A stretch of DNA of 42,429 nucleotides. Source: a virus. Below the pieces are notes generated by a model, which was not told where the DNA came from, did not search any database, and worked only from the letters and a program-made list of their open reading frames with translations. Both the position numbers and the translations under genes were made by a program. The DNA lies in IMG/VR virus record IMGVR_UViG_3300009168_000066, positions 1 through 42,429 of that record, one strand, 5' to 3'. Below are positions 17,309 to 26,800 of this stretch, piece by piece; position 1 is the stretch's first letter; each line of letters starts with the position of its first letter.

Positions 17309-20300
17309 TTTATAATCCAGCGATACCTTCACTATACGGACATAAGTTCAATAGAATAAAAGCTGAAGAAGTATTGCACGTTCCAGAAGGGACTTCAGAT
17401 ATTAATACAACTGACGAGTCTGCTCAGATAAAAGTTATCGGTGGACAGCTTAAGCTTTACTATGGAGGTGAATGGGTTACTATAGGCGGTTCAAGTACTC
17501 TTAATGTAAGAGATGGCGTGAAGTATGATACAGAGGGTTATCTTGTTTGGGGAGGCCCTATTGATGTAGATGTTACTATAACTTTAAATGGTGGAAAGTC
17601 TATTTTTATAGAGAACATTCCTTCGGCTACTACTGGTAATATTTTATATTATAATTCATCTACTGGTAAAATATCTTCTGGTGCAGTACCAGCAGCAGGT
17701 GTTACATATACTGCTACCAATGGTTTGACAATTCCTCCTACCACTAGTAATATTGAACTAGGTGGCACACTGTCAAAACTTACTACAATAAATCAATCTT
17801 CTAGTTTTGGATTGAAGCTATTGAGTACTACAATGTCATCAAGTCCTCTTATAGTTGAGTCAGCAATATTTGCAGGAAGTGGACAAAATCTACATCTAAA
17901 GAATACGTCTGCTACTGGTGGATTTGGAATGAGAGTTGAAATGGCTGGTAGCGGTGGAGGAGCAGGGATAACAATAACTTATGCATCAACTACAGGCAAT
18001 AATGTTGGAGTAACAGCTACTGTAGGAACTTATAGGGCTATTGAAGGATATGTAAGTGGTAGTGCAGCAAATGCAGCTATTTATGGTAATGTAACTAGTA
18101 CTACATCTGGAATAGCTGGATATTTTGTAGGAGGATTAGTGGCTGTTAAAGGATTAATAACTGGTACTAATTCCGGAACAACTAGATATGCCGGTAGCTT
18201 TGAAACTCAATCTACTACTGAAACAAATACTATTCATACAGCTTTAGAACTTGTACACGTTTCTGCAAGTGTGCAGCCATTAGCAGGTTTTGGAACTGGA
18301 ATGAATTTTGTCTATACTTATCCTGGAACTAATCTTAATAAGACAAATGCTAGAATTCAATCAAAGTATGAAACTGTAAATGGTATAAATTCAGGAACAA
18401 CATTAGAGTTCCTAGTAAATCTAAATGGAACTAACGCATTGGCAACAGCTTTTTCTCTTTTGGGGAACGGACAGGCTCAGCTAAATAAATATACTGGAAC
18501 TACTTTTGATGTTGGAACTCCTCCTGCTAAAACATTAGGAGTGGATGATACTGGTAAATTAGTAACCTATGTTCCTGCTGCTGGTGGAGTTAGTGGAAAT
18601 ATCTATACACAAAGTGGAACTATTACAAGCAATAGGGTTGTAAATATTGATAGCAAAGTTTTGGTATTTGATTGGAAAGGCGATACTACTAATACATTAA
18701 CTTTCAATCAGTCAGGTACAGATAGTACCTTGCAGCTAAATCTTGTTAATGGTATAAATGAAGCACACTTTGTAGCATATCCTAATTTGTTTCAATTAAC
18801 AGCAAATGCAGGAACTGATGGTAGCTCTATTATTATGAATGGCATGGGAGCTTCATTAAATGCTAGTAATGGAACTAGTACATCTTCTGTATATGTAGAC
18901 AAGAATGGAGATATATATTTCTCAGGAAATAATGTTGACTTTAGTATAGGTGGCACTATATCACTAAATGCTGGCTTTTTATACATGGCTGGAGTTACCG
19001 GCGCTGGCTACGTATTAACAGATGTAGCAGGTGATGGTACACTTACGTTGCAACCTCCTACTGGTGGTGGTGGACAAGTACCTATACAATTCAAAGACGA
19101 AGGTGCTAACATTGGTTCGGTAGGAGCTATAACAGAAATAAACTATACAGGTGCAGGAGTTACAGCTAGTGTAGCAGGAACTGTTCTAAACGTTGATGTA
19201 CCTGCCGCTTCCGGAGGTTCAGCATCAATTATACAAACAGGACTATTGGTTGAATATCGCTTTGATGAGGGAAGTGGAACTGTAGTTAATGATTACTCAG
19301 GAAACGGAAATCATGGCGTTTATGTAGGAGCACCAACTATGGTTGGTGGTGGTGGCTTTATTGCTACAACTGCAAAATATGTCACAAGCGTTTCTACTGC
19401 ATGGGCAACAATGCAAACTGTATATGTAGCATTTGAGGTGAATAATAATTCAGCTAATAGTAATAGTGGATGCGTGGTAGGTAATTCATTAGGAGCTACT
19501 GCCATCGAAATATTAACTCAAAACTATTTAAGGAGTCCTTACATATTTTCAGGAAGCCCAAGACTAGCAACGATAAATTCGCTTCCAAGTAGTCAAGTAA
19601 TTATTACATTACTAATTGATGCAGCAGGTGTTATTAATGGGAAGTGTTTTATAGATGGTGAAGAAGTAGTGTATACTGGTACGCAATATGCTACATGGTT
19701 TAATTATCGTACAGGAGTTCCTTGGATAGGAAAGTCCGGTGGTACTCACTTTCTAAATAGTGCTGCTATTTATCACTTTGCTACATATTCTACCTATCAT
19801 ACGACAGCGCAAATAAAACAGAATGTAGCAGTAATTAAGGATATACTAATAAAGCGTGGCAATCCTTTACCAACTTCTATTCTTGGTGATACAGCTACAA
19901 ACAATGTGCTGGTAACAATGGGAGATTCCATTACACAAGGACAGGGTGCTGCAACAACTGGATGGCCGGAAAGATTAACGTTAAATGAAACATTCACTTT
20001 ATACAATTTAGGAGTTCCAGGAATTACTGCTACACTATTAAAGAATGCTACTCCTGGAGTATCTACGCTTTACAATGCAAAACTTGCTCCTCATAAGATA
20101 TGTACTATAATGGCAGGTACTAATGATATTGTAGCTGGAACAGCAGCACAAGTTGTGACCTGCATGAATGATTTAAGAACCATGTGCATGAGAATGAGGT
20201 CTGCTGGATTCAAAGTTATTGTTATTACGCAATGTGCAAGGATAACTAATAGTGCGCTTTCTTCCTATAATGCTATGATAAGAGCAACATGGAAAGAGTT

Positions 20301-21210
20301 TGCCGATGAGATAGGCGACTCTGCCGCTGACCCTTTAATCGGTGCCGATGGAGCCAGCACTAACTTAACTTATTTTAATGCTGACCAAACTCATCCTACA
20401 GATGCAGGGTATATTGTAATAGCACAATATATTTCTTCAGCTATAAATAGATTAACTAATAAATTTAGTTCAGGAAGAACAAATGCTCTATATGCACAGG
20501 CCGGAAATGTTACAGTTACTAATACTGTTACGGAAACTACAGTAGTAGGGCCATCCGCTACTTTCAATTCATCTGGATGGAATAATATTGTACAGGTAGG
20601 TACTTGGTTAAATAATACTCCTAACGTAACAGCAATGGCTCAAACAGGAATGCTTACTGTTGGTATGTCGGTAGTCGGAACAGGTATTGCAGCAGGAACC
20701 ACAATATCTGCAATACCATCTACAACTACATTAACATTAAGTGCCAATGCTACTCCAGCTGGAACTAATACAAGACTGACATTTAGTAAGATTGGCGTGA
20801 AGAAAAATTATTGGCTACCTGGACGTTCTATTATGATTGAGCAAAAAGGTTTAATGACAACTGCTGGAACTCCCACTTTAAATAGAAAACTTAAATGGGG
20901 TTCAGTAATCTTAGCGTCAACAGGAGCTATAACTACGCCATCGTCTATTACTGGATTGCCATATAGAATGGTAATAGAAGTTACTTGTGTTACTGTTGGA
21001 GCGGCTACAGGAACGTTTTGGATACAAGGTGAACTAGAAGTTCAAGCATCAGCAGGTGGTGCCTATAACGTTTATGGTATGAATAATTCAGCAGTAGTAT
21101 CTATTGATACAACGGCTGATGCAATACTAGATATTACAGATACATGGGGAACTGCCGCTACTGGTAATATTGATGTAGCTACAAATCTAGTCATTACAGA
21201 AAGAAATTAA
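17305..21210 (+). CDS. tail fibre with LamG-like and SGNH-hydrolase (esterase) domains
   Basis: 1301 residues. Residues 1-640 are Gly/Thr/Ser-rich strands typical of a fibrous trimeric shaft. About 646-850 looks like a concanavalin/LamG fold (YRFDEGSGTVVNDYSGNGNHG is the common start). About 865-1045 is a GDSL/SGNH hydrolase: block I GDSITQG with nucleophile Ser875, block III GTND with Asn940, and block V DQTHP with Asp1027 and His1030. The family removes acyl, usually acetyl, groups from polysaccharides. The last 190 residues carry TLTLSANATPAGT and a closing beta head region. It probably deacylates the host surface glycan during adsorption. It is coupled to the preceding fibre by ATGA. Confidence 0.85.
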   Translation: MIYNPAIPSLYGHKFNRIKAEEVLHVPEGTSDINTTDESAQIKVIGGQLKLYYGGEWVTIGGSSTLNVRDGVKYDTEGYLVWGGPIDVDVTITLNGGKSIFIENIPSATTGNILYYNSSTGKISSGAVPAAGVTYTATNGLTIPPTTSNIELGGTLSKLTTINQSSSFGLKLLSTTMSSSPLIVESAIFAGSGQNLHLKNTSATGGFGMRVEMAGSGGGAGITITYASTTGNNVGVTATVGTYRAIEGYVSGSAANAAIYGNVTSTTSGIAGYFVGGLVAVKGLITGTNSGTTRYAGSFETQSTTETNTIHTALELVHVSASVQPLAGFGTGMNFVYTYPGTNLNKTNARIQSKYETVNGINSGTTLEFLVNLNGTNALATAFSLLGNGQAQLNKYTGTTFDVGTPPAKTLGVDDTGKLVTYVPAAGGVSGNIYTQSGTITSNRVVNIDSKVLVFDWKGDTTNTLTFNQSGTDSTLQLNLVNGINEAHFVAYPNLFQLTANAGTDGSSIIMNGMGASLNASNGTSTSSVYVDKNGDIYFSGNNVDFSIGGTISLNAGFLYMAGVTGAGYVLTDVAGDGTLTLQPPTGGGGQVPIQFKDEGANIGSVGAITEINYTGAGVTASVAGTVLNVDVPAASGGSASIIQTGLLVEYRFDEGSGTVVNDYSGNGNHGVYVGAPTMVGGGGFIATTAKYVTSVSTAWATMQTVYVAFEVNNNSANSNSGCVVGNSLGATAIEILTQNYLRSPYIFSGSPRLATINSLPSSQVIITLLIDAAGVINGKCFIDGEEVVYTGTQYATWFNYRTGVPWIGKSGGTHFLNSAAIYHFATYSTYHTTAQIKQNVAVIKDILIKRGNPLPTSILGDTATNNVLVTMGDSITQGQGAATTGWPERLTLNETFTLYNLGVPGITATLLKNATPGVSTLYNAKLAPHKICTIMAGTNDIVAGTAAQVVTCMNDLRTMCMRMRSAGFKVIVITQCARITNSALSSYNAMIRATWKEFADEIGDSAADPLIGADGASTNLTYFNADQTHPTDAGYIVIAQYISSAINRLTNKFSSGRTNALYAQAGNVTVTNTVTETTVVGPSATFNSSGWNNIVQVGTWLNNTPNVTAMAQTGMLTVGMSVVGTGIAAGTTISAIPSTTTLTLSANATPAGTNTRLTFSKIGVKKNYWLPGRSIMIEQKGLMTTAGTPTLNRKLKWGSVILASTGAITTPSSITGLPYRMVIEVTCVTVGAATGTFWIQGELEVQASAGGAYNVYGMNNSAVVSIDTTADAILDITDTWGTAATGNIDVATNLVITERN

Positions 21211-21215
21211 ATTTT

Positions 21216-21581
21216 ATGGATAAAAAAACACTGCCACTTTCAGAAGTCCTCAAATTAAATGATGAAGTAGATGGATTAATCAAAGAAAAACTACCGATCT
21301 ACTTCAAGTTTTGGTTACACAAGTTGCGTAAAAATATTATACCTAATATTGATGCGGCGCAAGTTAGTCAAAAAGAATTGTTCGATAAGTATGGATACGA
21401 AGAAGATGGTCTAATTAAAATCAAACCAGAAGGAGAAGGCTATAAAATATACATGGCAGAAACCGAGAAGATGATGAAGCAACCGATAGAAATCGAGTAT
21501 AATCCATTTGATATTTCCACAATAAAAACGCTTGAAACTAGTGTTGCATTAGATATATTTTTTAAACTAGTAGTAGAATGA
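21216..21581 (+). CDS. DUF1617-like small tail-associated protein
   Basis: 121 residues. The pattern of a Leu-rich N-terminal helix (LSEVLKLNDEVDGL), KEKLPIYFKFWLHKLRKN, then ELFDKYGYEEDGLIKIK resembles the DUF1617-type proteins found among tail fibre genes of many siphoviruses. Function is unknown; a chaperone or minor tail role is a guess. It ends inside the ATG of the following gene (ATGA). Confidence 0.6.
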   Translation: MDKKTLPLSEVLKLNDEVDGLIKEKLPIYFKFWLHKLRKNIIPNIDAAQVSQKELFDKYGYEEDGLIKIKPEGEGYKIYMAETEKMMKQPIEIEYNPFDISTIKTLETSVALDIFFKLVVE

Positions 21582-24500
21582 ATATAAAGATAACATACTC
21601 TATATCAGAGAACGCTCGTGCTAGTGCTGACCTATTATATCCTGATGGAACATTTATTAGGAATCTATGGAACCATAAACAGTTGTATGCTAATCGTATA
21701 TATACAGAATATATAAACGATATAAATGAATTGCCTGCCGGAGATAATTATAAATTAAGACTTACTACTAACAACATTCGCTCATATTGGGAAGGAGTAA
21801 TTGGTAATACAGCAGCAAAGTTGACTGGGCCTACTACATTTTTTAATATGATGCAGGCTCAGGATATGGATTCTGGAATTGATAGTTATTTTTATGTTAC
21901 GGATTATAACGAAAATAAGACCTCGTGCTTTAGGATGCTTAAGAGTAATAGAAGAGCCGCTGAAGCCATATTTCCTACAAGGGGAATGAACGCTCTCCAT
22001 GTATGCGTTAAGAATGGAGTAGTGTATTGGGCAGGAATAGACCAGTACAAGGTTAAATCATATTCAGAAGAATTTGCAGAAAGGTGGATTGACCAAAAGA
22101 TGCCTGTTAGTGAGGCTGCAAAAGGCTATCCTGATTTTACAGAGGAACGCGTTAGGAAAGGAACGCTTACCTATTGTGATGAAGATGGATACTTCTTAAG
22201 CTATAGAAAACCTGAAACAACAAAACAAGACTATATAAAATGGTTTGAAACATATGTTATAAGAGACAAGTGGTGCAATACTCTAAGTGCTGTTTGGGCT
22301 ACTAATGAAAACGACAATATTGAGAAAGAGTTTTTGCATGGACAAAAGTACAAGCCATACTTAGGGATGGAGTATAAATCTACAATAGGATTATATGAAG
22401 GTGATTTAGCAGATATAACTGGACTAGCAGTAAGCGATGATTGCATATACATAGCATACGGAGGATTAACTAAAACTTGGTATTGGAATAGCCGTAATGT
22501 TATTGTTGTACTAAATTTGCAGGGTAAAGAGATAAATAAAATTGAGGTTGACAAGCCAGGGAAAATGATTGTAGTAGACAACTATCTTTTCTACTGTTCT
22601 GGACTAAATATATGCAGGGCAAAAATAGATGCAGAAGGAAATATTGTAACTGATATTGTGTGTCATGTAAATGCTGGTTTTACTGTTCTTGATGTTTCTT
22701 ACTATGCACCAACAAATACAATTGCTGTAGCTGCTACTGATGGGAAGATTTATTACTATAACATTGAATTGATTTTACTCCGTAAATTAGGAAATGAAGA
22801 AATGTATTGGGATAAGCCTGAAGTTAGAAATGACAAATTCTATTGGGAAGATCTTCGTCAGTGTTATGAATGCTTTATATGTACAGAACAAGCTAGTGGT
22901 ATACAGTTAATAGGAGATGGCGGTAATCAAAGAATACAAATATTCGATAGACGATCTACATACATAGAGACAATATCTTGGCTGAGTACAAGCTATCAAG
23001 TTGGAGTAATCGATAGTCAACCTAATCGTATTTTTTGCGAGTATCTTGAATTTAATAGAGAATATTCTGCTCAGCCTTCATGGAAGTGGAGACTTTCAAT
23101 GAATTGGGGATGCTATGCAGAGAACGAGTGGATTTATTTAGACATGCCATTTGTACTAAATGGTAAGACATATGCTAGACAACAATCAATTTCCTACAAT
23201 AAAATAAGACTGGTTGAACTTAGTCCAGAAGTAGGAATAATAATCGTAAATGAAGTAAGCATACCATCCAACTTTAACAAGAACAATGTACTAATATATC
23301 CAGATGGTTGTATATATAGACAAGAAACAAAACCTGGATACTACATAAGAGTTAGTAGACAAAATTTATTGGGTATAAATGAAGATGGAACTTTCAATTG
23401 GGCTGCACCTGTGGTCATTGTAAACTCTGTAACTCCTCCACCAGAAAGTACAGAAAATAATATGAGTAGGAGAGTGTTTGAAACTATTGGGGATACACTA
23501 TACCAGTATAATGCACATAGAGTAGAAACAGAAAATCATTTAACAGCTATAAATATGACTGATGGTACTTTTATAGCTAACGGATTTCCTTCTACTCATA
23601 CTGGATATTTCGGAGATTATATAGACGATAAATTTGATATTGGCAACGGAGTAAGGTATCCAGGCGGCATATTTATAGCTAAAGATAATTTTATAATCTG
23701 CAATTATCATGGTGAATTTTGGGCAGCTGGACAAGTTAATAAATGGCACTTGTTTGATAGTAATCTAGTTGCACTACATACCTATGGTATAGATTATAAG
23801 ACAATAAAGAAACAAGGAATGGAGTGGCCTGTAGCAATGATGGCAGGCAATAGCTTTACCGGTAATCTTGTAAAGAGCGGTGATTATTATTATCTGTACC
23901 ATTGTGATGAAGGCCATCATAGCGGAATACATTCTGTTAGATTTGAAGGAATGGATACAGTTAAAAAAATAGAATTTCCAGTTACTGTTTATGACCAGTC
24001 TGTTAATTCTAATACTGTTTACCTGTTGGAAGGATTGCCTAAATATGGAGATCTAAAAAGTGGTGATGCTGGATGGACTATGCACCCGGAAGAAGGATAC
24101 AATGCAAGTAGTACAGACCACTACCTTGTTAGAGCAGGAAGAAAATTCATTAGTGATATTGAACCATCAGACTTGCAATTGAATTTTAGAGTCCCAAATA
24201 GAACAGCAACTGTATCATATCCTCTTGACCCTGTGAGTAGTGATAAATGGCAGCTATCAGGGTATTTATCTTTTGAGGATAACTATCATTCAAGGGATAA
24301 CGGTGCTAAATCTGGATGCAAGTTACAGTTACTTGATGCTAATGATAAAGTTTTATTTGAAATTTATCCTACTCTTGATTACTATGCAAAGATAGTTACT
24401 TTGTATATTAATGAAAGAATTGTTTTTCAGCTACCTGAATTTGATGCGGAAAAAATTCTTGATTACTTTAAGAGCATTTCAGTTTGGGCTAAAGATAGTA

Positions 24501-24652
24501 TTCTTTATACAAGGTATCATACATATCCAGATATTGTTTTAGGAAGAATTGATACTAAGCCAACACAAATAAGATTATTGGCATATAACTTCACTGATAG
24601 AACTAATGACCAAAACATATCTGTTAGGTCTTTGAAATTTAATAGGAGATAA
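21578..24652 (+). CDS. large beta-propeller-like tail protein, putative receptor binding
   Basis: 1024 residues. The first about 65 residues (ISENARASADLLYPDGTFIR, then LPAGDNYKLRL) look like the FlgD-like Ig domain that often precedes a beta-propeller in Bacteroidota proteins. Residues about 70-800 hold repeated blade-like strands with Tyr/Trp-rich turns, for example LAVSDDCIYIAYGG, VVDNYLFYCSGLNIC, VAATDGKIYYYN and IGDGGNQRIQIFD. About 865-1024 looks like a jelly-roll lectin domain. No catalytic motif is visible. Its place between fibre genes and the depolymerases suggests an adsorption protein. Confidence 0.6.
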   Translation: MNIKITYSISENARASADLLYPDGTFIRNLWNHKQLYANRIYTEYINDINELPAGDNYKLRLTTNNIRSYWEGVIGNTAAKLTGPTTFFNMMQAQDMDSGIDSYFYVTDYNENKTSCFRMLKSNRRAAEAIFPTRGMNALHVCVKNGVVYWAGIDQYKVKSYSEEFAERWIDQKMPVSEAAKGYPDFTEERVRKGTLTYCDEDGYFLSYRKPETTKQDYIKWFETYVIRDKWCNTLSAVWATNENDNIEKEFLHGQKYKPYLGMEYKSTIGLYEGDLADITGLAVSDDCIYIAYGGLTKTWYWNSRNVIVVLNLQGKEINKIEVDKPGKMIVVDNYLFYCSGLNICRAKIDAEGNIVTDIVCHVNAGFTVLDVSYYAPTNTIAVAATDGKIYYYNIELILLRKLGNEEMYWDKPEVRNDKFYWEDLRQCYECFICTEQASGIQLIGDGGNQRIQIFDRRSTYIETISWLSTSYQVGVIDSQPNRIFCEYLEFNREYSAQPSWKWRLSMNWGCYAENEWIYLDMPFVLNGKTYARQQSISYNKIRLVELSPEVGIIIVNEVSIPSNFNKNNVLIYPDGCIYRQETKPGYYIRVSRQNLLGINEDGTFNWAAPVVIVNSVTPPPESTENNMSRRVFETIGDTLYQYNAHRVETENHLTAINMTDGTFIANGFPSTHTGYFGDYIDDKFDIGNGVRYPGGIFIAKDNFIICNYHGEFWAAGQVNKWHLFDSNLVALHTYGIDYKTIKKQGMEWPVAMMAGNSFTGNLVKSGDYYYLYHCDEGHHSGIHSVRFEGMDTVKKIEFPVTVYDQSVNSNTVYLLEGLPKYGDLKSGDAGWTMHPEEGYNASSTDHYLVRAGRKFISDIEPSDLQLNFRVPNRTATVSYPLDPVSSDKWQLSGYLSFEDNYHSRDNGAKSGCKLQLLDANDKVLFEIYPTLDYYAKIVTLYINERIVFQLPEFDAEKILDYFKSISVWAKDSILYTRYHTYPDIVLGRIDTKPTQIRLLAYNFTDRTNDQNISVRSLKFNRR

Positions 24653-24682
24653 TTTTTTTCATAACAATCTAAACAAACAAGT

Positions 24683-25189
24683 ATGGAACCGTTCAGAGCG
24701 ATTATTCTACCGCTAGAAGGGCCAGTAGAACCACCACCTATAGGCGGCGGTGGAGAGCCTCCTCGTCCTAACCATGACCTGCCTCTATTTCCATTTCATC
24801 CAATCGTAGTACCTCCCGGTGGTGCATGGCCAGGAGAGCCGCCTACTGGTGGAGGAGAACCAGTTTATCCGTCATTGCCTATCTATAATCCCGGTGGCCC
24901 TGCTGGCAGCTATCCTCCTGGATTTTGGGGAGGTGGTATGGGGCCTGGAGTTAAGCCACAGCCTCCAGTAGAAGGTAGTGAACCTAAACCTGAACATCCA
25001 ATTTACTATCCTCCAGGAACTGAGCCACCAACAACTGAACCACCACCAACAGGAGAAGGTGGACAGCCTAGCCATCCAATCAACTTGCCTCCAAGTGAAA
25101 ATGGCTATTGGATTATGATTTGGGTTCCAAGTGAAGGTTGGGTATGGGTAGCTTTGCAGCCTATTACTCCGACTCCTAAGAAGAAGTAA
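24683..25189 (+). CDS. Pro/Gly-rich repeat protein, putative virion protein
   Basis: 168 residues dominated by Pro and Gly with degenerate repeats of the form (H/L)PI-x-x-PPG: FHPIVVPPGG, LPIYNPGG, HPIYYPPG, HPINLPP. It ends in a compact hydrophobic domain, YWIMIWVPSEGWVWV, followed by a basic PKKK tail. Some other phages encode similar Pro/Gly-rich proteins ending in a Trp-rich segment close to tail genes. No signal peptide is seen. It is flanked by the propeller gene and a terminator. Function unknown; a linker or adhesive fibre is possible. Confidence 0.7.
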   Translation: MEPFRAIILPLEGPVEPPPIGGGGEPPRPNHDLPLFPFHPIVVPPGGAWPGEPPTGGGEPVYPSLPIYNPGGPAGSYPPGFWGGGMGPGVKPQPPVEGSEPKPEHPIYYPPGTEPPTTEPPPTGEGGQPSHPINLPPSENGYWIMIWVPSEGWVWVALQPITPTPKKK

Positions 25190-25202
25190 ACAATTTAAAA
25201 AG

Positions 25203-25227
25203 CCTAGATATCTAGTCTAGGTTTTTT
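25203..25227 (+). terminator. intrinsic terminator between the Pro/Gly-rich and pectate lyase genes
   Basis: CCTAGA (25203-25208) pairs with TCTAGG (25216-25221) around TATCTAG and is followed by six T residues. The A run before the stem makes it partly bidirectional. The pectate lyase gene begins 15 bases later, so it may have its own promoter or depend on read-through. Confidence 0.8.
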
Positions 25228-25241
25228 CTAAAACTTATTTT

Positions 25242-26708
25242 ATGCTTAAAGTAAACGGTTGGGCTACTCAAAATGGTGGTACTACCGGCGGTAAAGGAGG
25301 TTCAGTAGTTACAGTAGATACTGCTGGAGGGTTTAGAAATGAAATATCTGGAACAACACCAAAGATAATTCAAGTAAAAGGTACTATTGATATTGGTTAT
25401 GCAGTAGTAGGAAGCAATAAAACTATTGTTGGTCTTGGAACTGATGCAAAGACAATTGGAACTATACGATTGGAAGGCTCCAAAAATGTTATTATAAAAA
25501 ATATATCTTGCTCTAATCCAGGAGGAGATGGGATTGCCGCAGCAGGAGCCAGCAATTTTTTTATTAGTCATTGCTCTCCTAATAACTGCACCGATGGTTG
25601 TATAGACGTAACTAAAGGCTCCGACTATTACACTATCGAATGGTGCAAGTATTGGTATGACAGAGATTTTGGACACAATTTCTGTAACCTGGTAGGCTCA
25701 AATGATACAGACCCTGACCAAGGAAAACTCAAAGGAACCTTTCACCACAATTACTATTGGAAGTATTGTGTTGATAGAATGCCAAGAGTAAGATTTGGTA
25801 AAGTGCATGTATATAATAATTTCTATGACCCTGCTGTAGACCAGAAGGTATCTTCCATCATAACTGCTGCAATAGGTTCTGAGGTACTTGCCGAAAATAA
25901 CCATTTTGAATCTGGCGATGATGCCTTTGAAATCAGAGAGGATGGAAAGCTGTTAGGTCGGGGCAATACCTACGGAAGTAAATACATTGGGGAGCAAAAT
26001 AACGGTAATGTTATATCTGTATTTACTCCACCTTATCCCTATGAATTGAATGCTGCAAATACATTAGGTTATCTTGTCAGAGATAAGGCTGGTGTTGATG
26101 GAGATAGTGATTTAACTGAAGAAGGTGGTGGAACGCAGCCTCCAATACCTCCAGTAGAAATAAAGCCTCTAGCCATAGTTATGGAGGACGCTGATATTGT
26201 CGAACTTCCAAAAGATTTCGCGAGCTTCAACACCTTCGTTAACAATTTGAGGAAAGGCACCTATGATATTTCAATTACAGCAACCGGCAATGGAGAAACA
26301 GCAACTGATACAAAGAAGATTTTTGTTACTGGAGACAGTACTGTTCCTGTAGGAAGTCTTATAACTGGATTCAAACTTATCGATGCTGCATATGATAAAG
26401 AGGTTGTCGACTTAGTTGAAAATGGAAGTTACAGCCTTGTAAAGTACGGAAGAAGGCTAAACGTAAAGGCAATTGTAACGGATATATCTGTTAAGAGCGT
26501 TAAGTTTGTACTATCAGGAACGCAATCGAAAACATATACAGATAAGGCACAGCCTTTCGCACTTCATGGAGATGACGGAAACGGCAACTACTATGCTGGT
26601 ACATGGAATCCTCCACCATTGGGGAACTATACAATTGTTGCAACTCCAATTGATTCAACTGGAAAAGAATTGGCATCTAGTACAGTTAATTTTTCATTCG
26701 TAGCGTGA
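25242..26708 (+). CDS. pectate lyase (polysaccharide lyase family 1-like) with Ig-like C-terminus
   Basis: 488 residues. The parallel beta-helix has the PL1 hallmarks: calcium-site region DGCIDVTKG with Asp118 and Asp122, HHNYYW from His168, and the catalytic strand DRMPRVRFG, where Arg179, Pro181 and Arg184 match the RxPxxRxG motif, followed by HVYNNFYD. The family cleaves alpha-1,4-linked polygalacturonate by beta-elimination with calcium. Residues about 300-488 form one or two Ig-like sandwiches (GTYDISITATGNGETATD; GNYTIVATPIDSTGKEL). No signal peptide is seen, consistent with a virion-borne depolymerase. It is separated from the upstream gene by a terminator. Substrate is inferred; an acidic host capsule is as likely as pectin. 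Confidence 0.9.
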   Translation: MLKVNGWATQNGGTTGGKGGSVVTVDTAGGFRNEISGTTPKIIQVKGTIDIGYAVVGSNKTIVGLGTDAKTIGTIRLEGSKNVIIKNISCSNPGGDGIAAAGASNFFISHCSPNNCTDGCIDVTKGSDYYTIEWCKYWYDRDFGHNFCNLVGSNDTDPDQGKLKGTFHHNYYWKYCVDRMPRVRFGKVHVYNNFYDPAVDQKVSSIITAAIGSEVLAENNHFESGDDAFEIREDGKLLGRGNTYGSKYIGEQNNGNVISVFTPPYPYELNAANTLGYLVRDKAGVDGDSDLTEEGGGTQPPIPPVEIKPLAIVMEDADIVELPKDFASFNTFVNNLRKGTYDISITATGNGETATDTKKIFVTGDSTVPVGSLITGFKLIDAAYDKEVVDLVENGSYSLVKYGRRLNVKAIVTDISVKSVKFVLSGTQSKTYTDKAQPFALHGDDGNGNYYAGTWNPPPLGNYTIVATPIDSTGKELASSTVNFSFVA

Positions 26709-26782
26709 TATATCTTATTGCTATATTAATAGTAATATGGATAGCAGATGCTGCTGATTCTGATTATGATAGTGACGAATAA
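26705..26782 (+). CDS. putative 25-residue membrane microprotein
   Basis: GTG 26705 overlaps the TGA of the pectate lyase gene (GTGA). The product, MIYLIAILIVIWIADAADSD plus five further residues, is one hydrophobic helix with an acidic tail. It has no known family. The tight coupling and its place before other small membrane proteins suggest it is real and part of a lysis or membrane cassette, but the length makes this uncertain. Confidence 0.35.
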   Translation: MIYLIAILIVIWIADAADSDYDSDE

Positions 26783-26800
26783 CCTTTAAAATTATTTACT

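Noticed and set aside
15935-26708. Diversity-generating retroelement acting on the fibre genes
   Set aside because: No reverse transcriptase motif or template/variable repeat pair was seen anywhere in the window.
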